A stretch of 64,000 nt of DNA. Source: Enterobacter chengduensis. GTDB taxonomy: Bacteria > Pseudomonadota > Gammaproteobacteria > Enterobacterales > Enterobacteriaceae. Every line of letters starts with the position of its first letter. Positions within the stretch are counted from its first letter, which is position 1. Below, one piece after another: positions 43,401-50,937 of this stretch. A model generated the notes under the pieces. That model was given only the letters and a program-made list of their open reading frames with translations. It did not search any database and was not told where the DNA came from. The translations under genes and the position numbers were made by a program. The stretch is from contig NZ_CP043318.1 in the NCBI RefSeq assembly GCF_001984825.2, positions 4,402,001-4,466,000 of the forward strand, in the 5' to 3' direction.

Positions 43401-44848
43401 TGGTGCAGAACATCACGATTACCGTGCAGTATAACGAGTTACCGACAAAAGCCTCACTCTTCCTGGACGCGGTGGAATTTGCTGCACCTTCGGTTGAGCG
43501 TATTGCGCTGGCAGGGGATCGTAAAACCCGCGAGGTGCTGACGGCGGTATGGGAGATGCAGGACCCTGCCGGGCTGAAAGAAAATGGCAGTGCCTATACC
43601 TGGTGGGTAGGTGATACCACTGACGGTGAGTTCGAGCAGGTAATTGGCGTCTATACGCCAAGTATGATGCTGCTACCTGAACATGCCGGAAAATATATCC
43701 GTGTTGGTGTGACGCCGCGCAACGAGCGTTTTGCCTCAGGCGAGACGATGTATTGCACCACTACGCAAACTGTCGAAACACAGGAGGGTAACCCGCGTAC
43801 CGACTGGTTTATGAAGGCCAAATACGGTGTTTCACATCACCTCCTGCCGAATTATCAGGGCATGTCACCGGCAGTACCGCCTGATGAACGCTGGCAGGAA
43901 GATGATACCTGGGATAGCTATCTGAGCACGTTTGACGTTGACAGCTATATCAAAGCCGTTGAGGCGCTGGGCGTTGGGTTTGTCATGATCACCATCGACC
44001 AACACTCCGGCTATAACCTGGCGCCGTCCTCCGTCTATGACAGCATTCTGGATATTGCGCCGGGGGTTCGTTCTCCATCACAGCGGGATTTACTTATGGA
44101 AATCGCTGAAAAGCTGAAGGAAAAAGGTATTCGCCTGATGTGCTATTTCATGGGGTACCCGCCGGGTAAAGCCAGCCTGACGTTCTATGATGACAACTAT
44201 AACCAGCACTCCCCGGATCGCTGGGGGGATTACCTGGTCACCCGCACCATGGAGGTGGGACCATTCAGTGATGTCATGACCCGTGAAGCCACCCGGATGC
44301 ACGCCGCCGTGGTGAAAAGTTTTGGCGAACACTACGGTGATATGCTGGCAGGCTTCTGGTTTGATGGTATGTACGATACCGACTGGTTTGAGGATACCAG
44401 CGAGCAGTACAACATCAATACGCTGATGGATGCAGCCAGGGCAGGCAACCCGGATCGTATTGTCACTGGCGCCGGCATGGGGGGCTCTGTTTATATGGAC
44501 TTCCCGCATGGCGAAAGCTATGGCAAAACGGATGCGAATGGTAACGAGTTCATGAACGATTACCCAACCAGTCGCTGGTACAACAATGATGGTTATCATC
44601 AATGGTTTGAATGGATTGCGTTAGGTGATGTTGCCATCAACGCAGGCTGGGGAGTCCCAACCAACAGCGCCGACGGTCATCACTATGATACCGATGAACT
44701 GGTCACCTGGATTAAAGGTGCTACAGATAAGCAAGGGGTGGTGTGTATGGACGTTCGTGTTAACCGGTTCGGTGAGATTGATAGCTTCGGCGCAGAACAG
44801 GTAACAGCCGTTTGCAATGCTGTATATCCTCCTTCGGATAAAGCGTAA
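37499..44848 (+). CDS. giant multidomain glycosidase (GH29-like / CBM32 x2 / GH144-like / LamG / GH29-like)
   Basis: 2449 residues, read without interruption from an ATG behind AAGGT. Domains by motif: 1-145 beta-rich N-terminal module; 155-460 GH29 alpha-L-fucosidase-like (ARFGHMIHWGAYS with HWG at 170-172, KHHDGF at 229-234, nucleophile-type D333 in LIWFDGSW); 556-690 and 700-836 F5/8C (CBM32-like) modules, each with a TDGN(D/T)STRWAA block; 843-1236 glycoamylase/GH144-like alpha-barrel (GFLYHF, YSTVDTMLALNG, GGYAEQFCMYPMALGS); 1241-1368 and 1471-1594 duplicated beta modules, each followed by an Ig-like stretch; 1688-1893 LamG; 1900-2092 Ig-like; 2100-2445 second GH29-like domain (GFWFDGMYD at 2285-2293). 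No signal peptide, membrane anchor or secretion motif is visible. It lies between exuT and exuR, next to AT-rich DNA. Families were assigned by eye; substrates and activity are inferred. Confidence 0.85.
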   Translation: MNNRIVYFQDYIESNQNISTASADNYSMTHYDGTPRIPNGQSVTNIPAGAWLKFTGSIPAGYYATCMLYASAMAGNQKVEIRLKSLEAEPTWRFSVNTVSVEKFFTETVGQAVNIPESEEDIDIYFTFPDGFTGYLNWFVFCQNPGNETQEDKQRRMLWFNEARFGHMIHWGAYSVLGRGEWVMNNEHIPKDEYIQEACIPFDPQNYDPEYWAYVIQSTGQKYLTVTTKHHDGFAMFDTNVIDFAPYDVENTASIHASVLRPLAQACRARDIRFCCYYSWLDWGNVNEVAIENAAAVDPATINPDDVTRYLSEIKEHLKELIEIFDPALIWFDGSWAAFINSSVSQDIGNFLRRLSPDIIINDRIGNSAGDFSTAEQSIPAGAQSGPWEACMTMNDSWGYNSSDTDWKSTQTLLADLLDCASKGGNLLLNTGPTGDGVIPSASISRLAELGDWMKIWGAAVYNTRAGTLDVSAQPGAYCTVGRDNTLYITLTERPDDGLLRIDLPVNLPEKAYWLNAPETPVAYQTEDGFMVVPLPDALSDDLGVVLAMTFDELPQSRQYPDKALFRSATASNVWNGDTTNYGPQNLTDGNDSTRWAADKTDNVTLTINLSQAESFDRIAFRQYEQRIDAFRIDVYSGATMLTSVSGSQPAQNYVAYLPKAITADRIVLTIISCLDATDPASLYTFSVFNSADTLWPVNLPVNLAQGAPTSASSVWDGDEKQYSASYATDGNTSTRWAANDNPKLPITLTVNFLKEETFDLVRINEVTYGDGTTRIAAFTLQTLGEDGQTWNDVLSGTDISAPLVLPYLTRSTAIQIVITALTGAGGPSFWEFSVYQTARELTTMTDAELLDAEARQCFEYLWREANLTKGSVGYGLVADTKGSRSASIACSGFALSGLVIAAERGWISHDLAQQRCLDSLNTIYQNVPQYKGFLYHFINMDNPMESSGAEYSTVDTMLALNGILTAGQYFGGDCATVAQQIFDRVEWDQALDSSGYFTMSWDDNFKMNSADWGGYAEQFCMYPMALGSTTHAPTQGADLFYSLERKYGHYADSGDLIYVWDGSLFTYQFSHAWLDFRRLWDRQGADWWQNSVNASKANQLFCIDNHDAFPSLDATHWGLTACHGPAGYNAFGTPPSGYIGANDQHYTDGTVSPSGPIGSLPFMPQDVLAAMRRWYNDPRLWTGYGFSESFNLSSPAPWYCPTNSGLIKGLTLLMIENYRSRLVWDTYMSHPVLQRGLPVIFDNQAAETIFQETDPSITYSSMTNWWQATGRPQSTDGASMVVQKADAWFEFTFNSRNVAYYGERDNDQGDIDFYLDGEYHGTASAWGATHEDSDVIYAITNLEPTSHVLKGVKRSGEWMTLDALKTYASHSFDAVITSAAAAGNMASVVLTLTQSADYQSASNSESWQVDQNASISAVVLSRDKKTVTLTVTGIQDGVTYHLDAAHVRNEILSETLDKRILTFTCDVLPPERVYDDTDPDIVYEGSDWWPAGNRDASIFYNESAVAGNNGDSFSLTFTGTGIAYYCETNSDQGNVDIYIDGVLDKTVSTHTDTHQESDIQYLNLTLPLGVHTIKGVKRSGTWMQLDALKVYNPGDIAVSSISTDSEDNIIVTFNQALNETHALDLSHYALDGDAIITAATIDRQLYRVTLATQDLLLNSSYTLTISGIDNQNGTATIGKLTATFVNREGLVRWYAFDDLAQGVVTESISGDTSATLNGTVSAAVGKSGSGCLFGNDGYISLGNWDLLQQQYFTIEAWINPRAMSGSGAIISQQMSGNNDSRLMLYYSGNQLYFSMSSDDNSENVGMHTEGYIYDDGNHWAHVALIRNGDIFNLAINGNILRTYADNFTQTNKQPVWIGACMSESGSTDQFLGMIDELRFYNCAVTPDKLVEHYRQLADDNYSLALINGSAVVTFKQAQPEPPTADDFHCWIKINDEMKVGLPVTSFSWDNKTLQATLLFDEIPRAAVVQNITITVQYNELPTKASLFLDAVEFAAPSVERIALAGDRKTREVLTAVWEMQDPAGLKENGSAYTWWVGDTTDGEFEQVIGVYTPSMMLLPEHAGKYIRVGVTPRNERFASGETMYCTTTQTVETQEGNPRTDWFMKAKYGVSHHLLPNYQGMSPAVPPDERWQEDDTWDSYLSTFDVDSYIKAVEALGVGFVMITIDQHSGYNLAPSSVYDSILDIAPGVRSPSQRDLLMEIAEKLKEKGIRLMCYFMGYPPGKASLTFYDDNYNQHSPDRWGDYLVTRTMEVGPFSDVMTREATRMHAAVVKSFGEHYGDMLAGFWFDGMYDTDWFEDTSEQYNINTLMDAARAGNPDRIVTGAGMGGSVYMDFPHGESYGKTDANGNEFMNDYPTSRWYNNDGYHQWFEWIALGDVAINAGWGVPTNSADGHHYDTDELVTWIKGATDKQGVVCMDVRVNRFGEIDSFGAEQVTAVCNAVYPPSDKA

Positions 44849-44903
44849 AAGCGCCCTCTAACGTTTACTGAAAGGACCCATTTACGTCTTCCTGCCAGAA
44901 TAA

Positions 44904-44927
44904 ATCCCCGCTTTTAAAAGCGGGGAT
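44904..44927. terminator. perfect 24-bp palindrome after the giant gene
   Basis: ATCCCCGCTTTT followed directly by its reverse complement AAAAGCGGGGAT. It lies 55 bp after the stop of the giant gene and could stop transcription from the left and shield exuR. Only a short T-containing stretch follows. Confidence 0.65.
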
Positions 44928-45008
44928 ATTCACTTCATGGCAAAATATGGAGAGTGGTACGCAAAAGTGGTATAACAAATCATCTGCCGTACCCTGCCTG
45001 GAGCGCAT

Positions 45009-45785
45009 ATGGAAATCACCGAACCACGTCGTTTATATCAACAGCTTGCTGCGGAGCTGAAAGATCGCATCGAGCAAGGGGTCTATCTTGTCGGTGATAA
45101 ACTTCCCGCCGAGCGCTTCATCGCCGATGAAAAAAGCGTCAGCCGCACCGTGGTGCGTGAAGCGATCATCATGCTGGAAGTGGAAGGCTACGTTGAGGTA
45201 CGCAAAGGCTCCGGCATTCACGTCATATCCAATCTGCCGAAACACTCTCCCGCCGCGGACGAAAGTCTGGAATTCGCCAGCTATGGTCCGTTCGAGCTGC
45301 TCCAGGCTCGCCAGCTCATCGAAAGCAATATTGCCGAATTCGCCGCGACGCAGGTGACCAAGCAGGACATCATGAAGCTGATGGAGATCCAGGAGAACGC
45401 GCGTAAGGAAAAATGTTTCCGCGATTCCGAGTGGGATCTGCAGTTCCACGTTCAGGTCGCTCTGGCAACCCAAAACACGGCGCTGGCGGCAATCGTTGAG
45501 AAAATGTGGACTCAGCGCGTTCACAACCCGTACTGGAAAAAACTGCACGACCACATCGATTCCCGTACCGTCGACAACTGGTGCGACGATCACGATCAAA
45601 TCCTTAAGGCGCTGATTCGTAAAGATCCGCATGCCGCTAAGCTGGCGATGTGGCAGCACCTGGAAAACACCAAGCAGATGCTGTTCAATGAAACCAGCGA
45701 TGACTTCGAATTCAACGCTGACCGCTATCTTTTTGCCGATAATCCGGTTGTTCATCTCGATACGGCGTCCAGTGCCGCAAAATAG
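45009..45785 (+). CDS. exuR: hexuronate regulon repressor ExuR
   Basis: 258-residue GntR-family (FadR subfamily) repressor of uxaCA, exuT and related genes; released by galacturonate/tagaturonate-type inducers. N-terminal winged helix ([40 protein letters not shown]) and a C-terminal helical FCD effector domain ([20 protein letters not shown]). In E. coli it follows exuT directly; here an 8-kb insertion separates them, so it must use its own promoter. Confidence 0.97.
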   Translation: MEITEPRRLYQQLAAELKDRIEQGVYLVGDKLPAERFIADEKSVSRTVVREAIIMLEVEGYVEVRKGSGIHVISNLPKHSPAADESLEFASYGPFELLQARQLIESNIAEFAATQVTKQDIMKLMEIQENARKEKCFRDSEWDLQFHVQVALATQNTALAAIVEKMWTQRVHNPYWKKLHDHIDSRTVDNWCDDHDQILKALIRKDPHAAKLAMWQHLENTKQMLFNETSDDFEFNADRYLFADNPVVHLDTASSAAK

Positions 45786-46129
45786 CTGACGTTTCGGCTG
45801 GCAGGCGCTACGCTGCGCCTTCCGGCTTATATGGGTAAGCAAAACATATATAGTGTCAGCCTTTGTAAATCCCCTCGCTCACGTCCTGGGCTTACGCCAA
45901 AATCAATTCGCCCCTGCAAATTCTGTGACGCAGAACGTCGGGCTTTGTTACAATTGGATTCAATTCCTTATTTTGTAAGTTAGTGCTTGCTAACCAGCCA
46001 ATTAACAGGGAACAGTGTTGGCCACACCGTAATGTGTCCGCGAGCGACCATAATGAAATCACAACAATGTCGCCGTGCTGTTTGTCCCGGATAACAGGCG
46101 TGACGTTAACCGATTTCCAGGAACACTGA
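45786..46129. other. exuR-yqjA intergenic region
   Basis: 344 bp. Contains an imperfect GC-rich inverted repeat just after exuR (GGCAGGCGCTACGCTGCGCC at about 45800-45819), which may end exuR transcription, and presumably the yqjA promoter. Nothing else was recognised. Confidence 0.4.
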
Positions 46130-46792
46130 ATGGAACTTTTGACCCAACTACTGCATGCCCTCTGGGCGCAGGATTTTGAAACGCTGGCCAACCCTTCCAT
46201 GATTGGCATGCTCTATTTCGTCTTGTTTATGATCCTGTTCCTTGAGAACGGTTTGCTGCCTGCTGCCTTCCTCCCCGGCGATAGTTTACTGGTGCTGGTT
46301 GGCGTGCTGTGTGCCAAAGGGGCGATGGCGTTTCCACAAACCATTTTATTACTGACCGTCGCCGCAAGCCTCGGTTGCTGGGTGAGCTATATCCAGGGAA
46401 GATGGCTGGGCAATACCCGGATCGTCCAGAACTGGCTCTCGCACCTGCCCGCCCATTACCACCAGCGGGCGCACCACCTTTTCCACAAGCACGGTCTTTC
46501 CGCGCTGCTGATTGGCCGCTTTATCGCCTTTGTTCGCACCCTGCTGCCCACCATTGCCGGCCTGTCGGGGCTGAGCAGCGCGCGCTTCCAGTTCTTTAAC
46601 TGGATGAGCGGTCTGTTATGGGTGCTTATTCTGACGACGCTCGGCTATGCGTTGGGTAAAACGCCGGTCTTTATGAAATATGAAGACCAGCTGATGTCCT
46701 GTCTGATGCTGCTGCCTGTGGTGCTGCTGGTCTTCGGCCTGGTTGGCTCCCTGGTCGTCCTGTGGAAAAAGAAATACGGAGCCAAAGGCTGA
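46130..46792 (+). CDS. yqjA: DedA-family membrane protein YqjA
   Basis: 220 residues. DedA family (VTT/SNARE-associated domain) with [36 protein letters not shown] and [16 protein letters not shown], the last containing the conserved arginines. E. coli YqjA supports membrane energetics and alkaline and drug tolerance, and family members are linked to lipid-carrier recycling. Inner membrane. The next gene, mzrA, starts two bases after its stop codon. Confidence 0.96.
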   Translation: MELLTQLLHALWAQDFETLANPSMIGMLYFVLFMILFLENGLLPAAFLPGDSLLVLVGVLCAKGAMAFPQTILLLTVAASLGCWVSYIQGRWLGNTRIVQNWLSHLPAHYHQRAHHLFHKHGLSALLIGRFIAFVRTLLPTIAGLSGLSSARFQFFNWMSGLLWVLILTTLGYALGKTPVFMKYEDQLMSCLMLLPVVLLVFGLVGSLVVLWKKKYGAKG

Positions 46793-46794
46793 CG

Positions 46795-47178
46795 ATGGTT
46801 ATCTCACCGCTCGCTTTGCGCCGTTTTGCCTTTGCCGTGATTACGCTGGTGGTACTCAGCGCCCTGCTGCTGGCATGGCGCGCGCTTTCGCATCAGGAAT
46901 CGACGCTGGCCATTCGCCCGATAAACCAGGGTGTCAGCGTGCCTGACGGTTTTTCCGTCTGGCATCATCTGGACGCGAACGGGATCCGCTTTAAGAGCAT
47001 CACCCCGCAGGACGATGTTTTACTGATCAAGTTTGATTCCCGTGCGCAAAGTGCCGCCGCGAAAGTGGTTCTCGACCGTACGCTGCCGCACGGGTATATC
47101 ATTGCTCAGCAGGAAGATGATAGCCAGCCTGCAGCCTGGCTCTCATTGATTCGCGATACGTCGCATCGGTTTGGATAA
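46795..47178 (+). CDS. mzrA: EnvZ/OmpR modulator MzrA
   Basis: 127 residues, one N-terminal membrane anchor ([20 protein letters not shown]) and a periplasmic domain ([28 protein letters not shown]). MzrA contacts the sensor kinase EnvZ in the inner membrane and links Cpx stress to OmpR output. The start at 46795 (GTG-free ATG, MVISPL) gives the E. coli length; it is expressed with yqjA. Confidence 0.94.
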   Translation: MVISPLALRRFAFAVITLVVLSALLLAWRALSHQESTLAIRPINQGVSVPDGFSVWHHLDANGIRFKSITPQDDVLLIKFDSRAQSAAAKVVLDRTLPHGYIIAQQEDDSQPAAWLSLIRDTSHRFG

Positions 47179-47321
47179 CTTCCAGGATTCCGAATCTTTT
47201 CACTCACTTTGGTGATTCCCCCGTTTACTTACTATGCTTAAGTACGCGGAGCACCCCTCGAATGTACTCCGCATAACTTTGGATAGCGGCTTACGCCGCA
47301 GCACAATGGAAGGTTTCGATA

Positions 47322-47690
47322 ATGAAATTCCGCATGACTCTGGCTCTGGCCCTTTTTTCTTTAAGCACAGCATCCTTCGCCAACTCTCTCTGTCAGGAGA
47401 AAGAACAGGATATTCAGCGTGAGATCGGTTATGCCGAAAAGCATAACAATCAGCACCGTGTTGATGGTCTTAAAAAAGCGCTCAGCGAAGTGAAAGCGAA
47501 CTGTTCTGACAGCAAGCTGCGTGCCGACCACCAGAAAAAAATCGCTGAACAGAAGGACGAGATAGCCGAGCGCCGTCGCGACCTGCAGGAAGCGAAAGAG
47601 AAAGGGGATGCGGAAAAAATTGCGAAGCGCGAGAAGAAGCTGAAAGAAGCGCAGGACGACCTGAAAGCGCTGGAAGCTCGCGATTATTGA
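47322..47690 (+). CDS. yqjC: periplasmic DUF1090 protein YqjC
   Basis: 122 residues: signal peptide ending at ASFANS, one Cys pair region (SLCQEKEQDI, KANCSDSK), then a long charged helix (EIAERRRDLQEAKEKGDAEK) with strong coiled-coil character. Function unknown; in E. coli it is grouped with yqjD, yqjE and yqjK and is acid-induced. GGAAGG precedes the start. Confidence 0.93.
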   Translation: MKFRMTLALALFSLSTASFANSLCQEKEQDIQREIGYAEKHNNQHRVDGLKKALSEVKANCSDSKLRADHQKKIAEQKDEIAERRRDLQEAKEKGDAEKIAKREKKLKEAQDDLKALEARDY

Positions 47691-47721
47691 GTTAACGGAA
47701 ATCTCAACAGGAGAGAGAATC

Positions 47722-48027
47722 ATGTCAAAAGATACGACGTCTGAACATCTGCGCGCTGAACTGAAATCCCTGGCCGATACCCTTGAAGAGGTGCTGAACT
47801 CCTCGGCTGATAAATCGAAAGAAGAGGTCAGCAAGCTGCGCAGCAAGGCGGAGCAGGCGCTGAAAGAGAGCCGCTATCGTCTGGGTGAAACCGGTGATGC
47901 GCTGGCGAAACAGACCCGTGAAGCGGCCGCGCGCGCGGACGAATACGTGCGTGATAATCCATGGACGGGTGTAGGGATTGGTGCCGCAGTGGGCGTGGTA
48001 CTGGGTGTCCTTCTGACGCGTCGTTGA
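47722..48027 (+). CDS. yqjD: inner-membrane ribosome-binding protein YqjD
   Basis: 101 residues (DUF883 family): a charged amphipathic helix, then a C-terminal membrane segment with glycine repeats (GVGIGAAVGVVLGVLLTRR). E. coli YqjD tethers stationary-phase ribosomes to the membrane. A GGAGAGAG ribosome site precedes it; yqjE starts one base after its stop. Confidence 0.95.
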   Translation: MSKDTTSEHLRAELKSLADTLEEVLNSSADKSKEEVSKLRSKAEQALKESRYRLGETGDALAKQTREAAARADEYVRDNPWTGVGIGAAVGVVLGVLLTRR

Positions 48028-48028
48028 T

Positions 48029-48427
48029 ATGGAAGATCCTCGTCACGCACAAGGGCCTGCTAACAACGTCCTCGGCATCGGCCAGCGTATTTTAACGACG
48101 CTGGTCGGGATTGCCGAAACGCGCGTCCGCCTGGCAGTGGTCGAGCTGGAAGAGGAGAAAGCGAACCTCTTCCAGATGCTGCTGATGCTCGGGCTAACCA
48201 TGCTCTTCGCCGCGTTTGGTTTGATGAGCCTGATGGTGTTAATCATCTGGGCCATTGACCCGCAGTATCGTCTTAACGCTATGATTGCCACCACAGTCGT
48301 TCTGCTGGTCGCAGCCTTGATAGGCGGTATCTGGACGCTGCGTAAAGCGCGCAAGTCTACTTTCCTGCGCCATACGCGTCAGGAACTGGCGAACGATCGC
48401 GCCCTGCTGGAGGATGACAAGCCGTGA
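48029..48427 (+). CDS. yqjE: inner-membrane protein YqjE
   Basis: 132 residues (phage holin/DUF1469-like superfamily) with two membrane segments (MLLMLGLTMLFAAFGLMSLM and IATTVVLLVAALIGGIWTL) and charged ends. Function unknown. Within the yqjCDEK cluster; its end overlaps yqjK by 4 bp. Confidence 0.93.
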   Translation: MEDPRHAQGPANNVLGIGQRILTTLVGIAETRVRLAVVELEEEKANLFQMLLMLGLTMLFAAFGLMSLMVLIIWAIDPQYRLNAMIATTVVLLVAALIGGIWTLRKARKSTFLRHTRQELANDRALLEDDKP

Positions 48428-48720
48428 GCGGTAAAGCCGAACGTCAAAAGCGAAAAGCGTACCTGCTGAGCCAGATCCAGCAGCAGCGGCTGGATCTGTC
48501 TGCCAGCCGCCGCGACTGGATTGACGCGACGCGGCGGTTTGACCGGGGCTGGAACACCGTCCTGAGCCTGCGTTCATGGGCACTGGTCGGCAGCAGCGTG
48601 ATGGCTATCTGGTCCGTTCGTCATCCGAATATGCTGATCCGCTGGGCGCGCCGTGGGTTTGGTGCCTGGAGCGCATGGCGTCTGGTGAAATCCACGATTC
48701 GACAGCAGCAGCTGCGGTAA
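48424..48720 (+). CDS. yqjK: YqjK-family protein
   Basis: 98 residues from a GTG start overlapping the yqjE stop (GTGA). Basic N terminus (KAERQKRKAYLLSQIQQQRL) and one hydrophobic stretch (WALVGSSVMAIWS). Function unknown; part of the stationary-phase membrane cluster. A strong terminator follows. Confidence 0.92.
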   Translation: MSGKAERQKRKAYLLSQIQQQRLDLSASRRDWIDATRRFDRGWNTVLSLRSWALVGSSVMAIWSVRHPNMLIRWARRGFGAWSAWRLVKSTIRQQQLR

Positions 48721-48727
48721 TAAACGC

Positions 48728-48755
48728 AAAACGGTAACCCGGGTTACCGTTTTTT
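48728..48755 (+). terminator. rho-independent terminator of the yqjCDEK cluster
   Basis: AAAACGGTAACCC followed directly by GGGTTACCGTTTT and more T: a 13-bp perfect palindrome with a T tail. Confidence 0.9.
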
Positions 48756-48764
48756 GTTTTTAGT

Positions 48765-48796
48765 CCTCCCCCCGTGGGATAGGGCTGGGGTGAGGG
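48765..48796. repeat. CCTCCCCCCGTGGGATAGGG repeat, degenerate short form
   Basis: Diverged member of the CCCTCACCCT/GGGAGAGGG family, ending GCTGGGGTGAGGG. Confidence 0.6.
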
Positions 48797-48972
48797 TACC
48801 AGCGCGCACGTTCCCTTACTCAATATCTTTGAAGAAGATTGACAGTTTTCCTTGCTAACAATCGCCAACCGTCACGTTTATGATGCTCTCCATCGACAGC
48901 AACGACGCGGTATCTACCCGGAATTGCAGACAAATAACGTTCAGCCGCTGATGTGGTTTCCTGGAGAGTAAA

Positions 48973-49365
48973 ATGAAAAAATTAGAAGATGTTGGTGTAC
49001 TGGTAGCACGTATTCTGATGCCAATTCTGTTCATCGTGGCTGGTTGGGGCAAAATCACCGGTTATGCGGGTACCCAGCAGTATATGGAAGCCATGGGCGT
49101 TCCGGGGTTCCTGCTGCCGCTGACCATTCTTCTTGAGTTCGGCGGCGGCCTGGCAGTGCTGTTCGGCTTCCTGACCCGCACCACCGCGCTGTTTACCGCA
49201 GGCTTCACCGTGCTGACGGCGTTCATCTTCCACAGCAACTTTGCGGAATGCGTGAACTCCCTGATGTTCATGAAAAACCTGACCATCGCGGGTGGCTTCC
49301 TGCTGCTGGCCGTCACCGGTCCGGGCGCATACAGCATCGACCGCGTTCTGAATAAGAAATGGTAA
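48973..49365 (+). CDS. yqjF: DoxX-family membrane protein YqjF
   Basis: 130 residues, four membrane segments; motif VARILMPILFIVAGWGKITGY. In E. coli yqjF is strongly induced by nitroaromatics through YhaJ, whose gene lies 1.6 kb downstream here. The enzymatic role is unclear; DoxX proteins are linked to quinone or thiol redox stress. GGAGAG lies 6 bases before the ATG. A terminator separates it from yqjG. Confidence 0.94.
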   Translation: MKKLEDVGVLVARILMPILFIVAGWGKITGYAGTQQYMEAMGVPGFLLPLTILLEFGGGLAVLFGFLTRTTALFTAGFTVLTAFIFHSNFAECVNSLMFMKNLTIAGGFLLLAVTGPGAYSIDRVLNKKW

Positions 49366-49387
49366 GCACGCTATACTGAATAAACCC

Positions 49388-49414
49388 AAAGCGAGGAGAC
49401 ATCTCCTCGCTTTT
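49388..49414 (+). terminator. rho-independent terminator of yqjF
   Basis: AAAGCGAGGAG, loop ACAT, CTCCTCGCTTTT. Confidence 0.9.
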
Positions 49415-49437
49415 GCTATCTGACGGAGGAGAAACAA

Positions 49438-50424
49438 ATGGGACAACTCGTAGACGGCGTCTGGCAGGATGTCTGGTATGACACTCAATCCACCGGTGGA
49501 CGCTTCAAGCGCTCTGTTTCGGCCTTCCGTAACTGGCTGACCGCCGACGGCGCACCTGGCCCAAGCGGCGAAGGCGGCTTCGCGGCGGAGAAAGATCGTT
49601 ATCATCTGTATGTTTCTCTGGCCTGCCCGTGGGCGCACCGCACGCTGATCGTGCGCAAGCTTAAAGGTCTTGAATCCTTGATTCCGGTTTCGGTGGTCAA
49701 CCCGCTGATGCTGGAAAACGGCTGGACGTTCGACAGTGATTTCCCCGCCGCCACCGGCGACGATCTTTATCACCATGATTTCCTCTACCAGCTTTATCTG
49801 CGCGCCGACCCGCACTACACCGGGCGCGTGACCGTGCCGGTGCTGTGGGACAAGAAAAACCAGACGATTGTCAGCAATGAGTCTGCGGAAATCATCCGCA
49901 TGTTCAATACCGCATTTGACGCGCACGGCGCCCGCGCCGGGGATTACTACCCGACGGAACTGCGCGATAAGATTGATGAGCTGAACGGCTGGATCTACGA
50001 CAACGTCAACAACGGCGTCTACAAGGCAGGTTTCGCCACCAGCCAGGAAGCGTATGACGAAGCGGTCGGGAAGGTGTTTGAATCGCTGGAGCGTCTGGAG
50101 CAGATCCTGGGCCAGCATCGCTACCTGACGGGCGATCGCCTGACGGAAGCGGACATTCGCCTGTGGACCACGCTGGTGCGCTTTGATCCGGTCTATGTCA
50201 CCCACTTTAAGTGTGATAAGCACCGCATCAGCGACTACCTGAACCTGCACGGCTTCCTGCGTGACCTCTACCAGATGCCGGGCATCGCCGAAACGGTCGA
50301 CTTCGACCATATCCGCACCCACTATTACCGAAGCCATAAGACCATTAACCCGACGGGCATTATCTCCATCGGCCCGTGGCAGGACCTGGATGAACCGCAC
50401 GGTCGCGACGTCCGTTTTGGATAA
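49438..50424 (+). CDS. yqjG: glutathionyl-hydroquinone reductase YqjG
   Basis: 328 residues, Xi-class glutathione transferase. The active-site cysteine C63 sits in LACPWAHR, as in the E. coli enzyme. Thioredoxin-like N-terminal and helical C-terminal domains (GDRLTEADIRLWTTLVRFD). It reduces glutathionyl-hydroquinones back to hydroquinones. Cytoplasmic. Ribosome site GGAGGAG. Located next to yqjF as in E. coli. Confidence 0.97.
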   Translation: MGQLVDGVWQDVWYDTQSTGGRFKRSVSAFRNWLTADGAPGPSGEGGFAAEKDRYHLYVSLACPWAHRTLIVRKLKGLESLIPVSVVNPLMLENGWTFDSDFPAATGDDLYHHDFLYQLYLRADPHYTGRVTVPVLWDKKNQTIVSNESAEIIRMFNTAFDAHGARAGDYYPTELRDKIDELNGWIYDNVNNGVYKAGFATSQEAYDEAVGKVFESLERLEQILGQHRYLTGDRLTEADIRLWTTLVRFDPVYVTHFKCDKHRISDYLNLHGFLRDLYQMPGIAETVDFDHIRTHYYRSHKTINPTGIISIGPWQDLDEPHGRDVRFG

Positions 50425-50429
50425 TTATC

Positions 50430-50456
50430 AAGGGCATCAATGGATGCCCTTTTTTA
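50430..50456 (+). terminator. rho-independent terminator of yqjG
   Basis: AGGGCATC, loop AATG, GATGCCCT, then TTTTT. Confidence 0.9.
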
Positions 50457-50530
50457 ATTCACATTCTCCATCTATCCTTACCTCGATCGCTTAGAAAACA
50501 AGTGATTGACTGACTAATGAGGCAAGGAAA

Positions 50531-50896
50531 ATGGACTGGTATTTAAAAGTACTGCGCAACTACATTGGATTTGGTGGCCGTGCCCGCCGCAAAGAGTACT
50601 GGATGTTCATTCTGGTGAACTTCATCTTCGCGCTGGTGCTAAGCATCGTGGATAAAATTCTGGGCTGGGAGCGGGCTGGCGGTGAAGGCGTGCTGACCAC
50701 CATTTATGGCCTGTTAGTCCTGCTGCCATCATGGGCGGTTCTGTTCCGTCGACTGCACGACACCGATCGTTCAGCGTGGTGGTTATTGCTGCTGCTAATC
50801 CCGATCGTGGGCTGGATTGTGATTTTGATCTTCAACTGCCAGAGCGGCACGCCGGGCGAAAACCGCTTTGGTCCGGATCCTAAGATCGGCGCGTAA
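50531..50896 (+). CDS. yhaH: DUF805 inner-membrane protein YhaH
   Basis: 121 residues with the DUF805 start (YLKVLRNYIGFGGRARRKEYW), three to four membrane segments and the typical LFRRLHDTDRSAWW motif. Function unknown. A single gene with its own ribosome site (AAGGAA), followed by a REP-like palindrome. Confidence 0.93.
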   Translation: MDWYLKVLRNYIGFGGRARRKEYWMFILVNFIFALVLSIVDKILGWERAGGEGVLTTIYGLLVLLPSWAVLFRRLHDTDRSAWWLLLLLIPIVGWIVILIFNCQSGTPGENRFGPDPKIGA

Positions 50897-50902
50897 AATA
50901 AC

Positions 50903-50933
50903 GCCCGGTGGCGCTTACGCTTACCGGGCCTAC
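50903..50933. repeat. REP-like palindrome
   Basis: GCCCGGTGGCGC...TTACCGGGCCTAC between the convergent yhaH and yhaJ genes. Confidence 0.75.
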
Positions 50934-50937
50934 TCGT

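Noticed and set aside
37499..44848. giant gene as a phage tail, RTX toxin or contact-dependent toxin
   Set aside because: No RTX, filamentous haemagglutinin or Rhs repeats are visible; glycosidase motifs run across the protein and there are no phage genes around.
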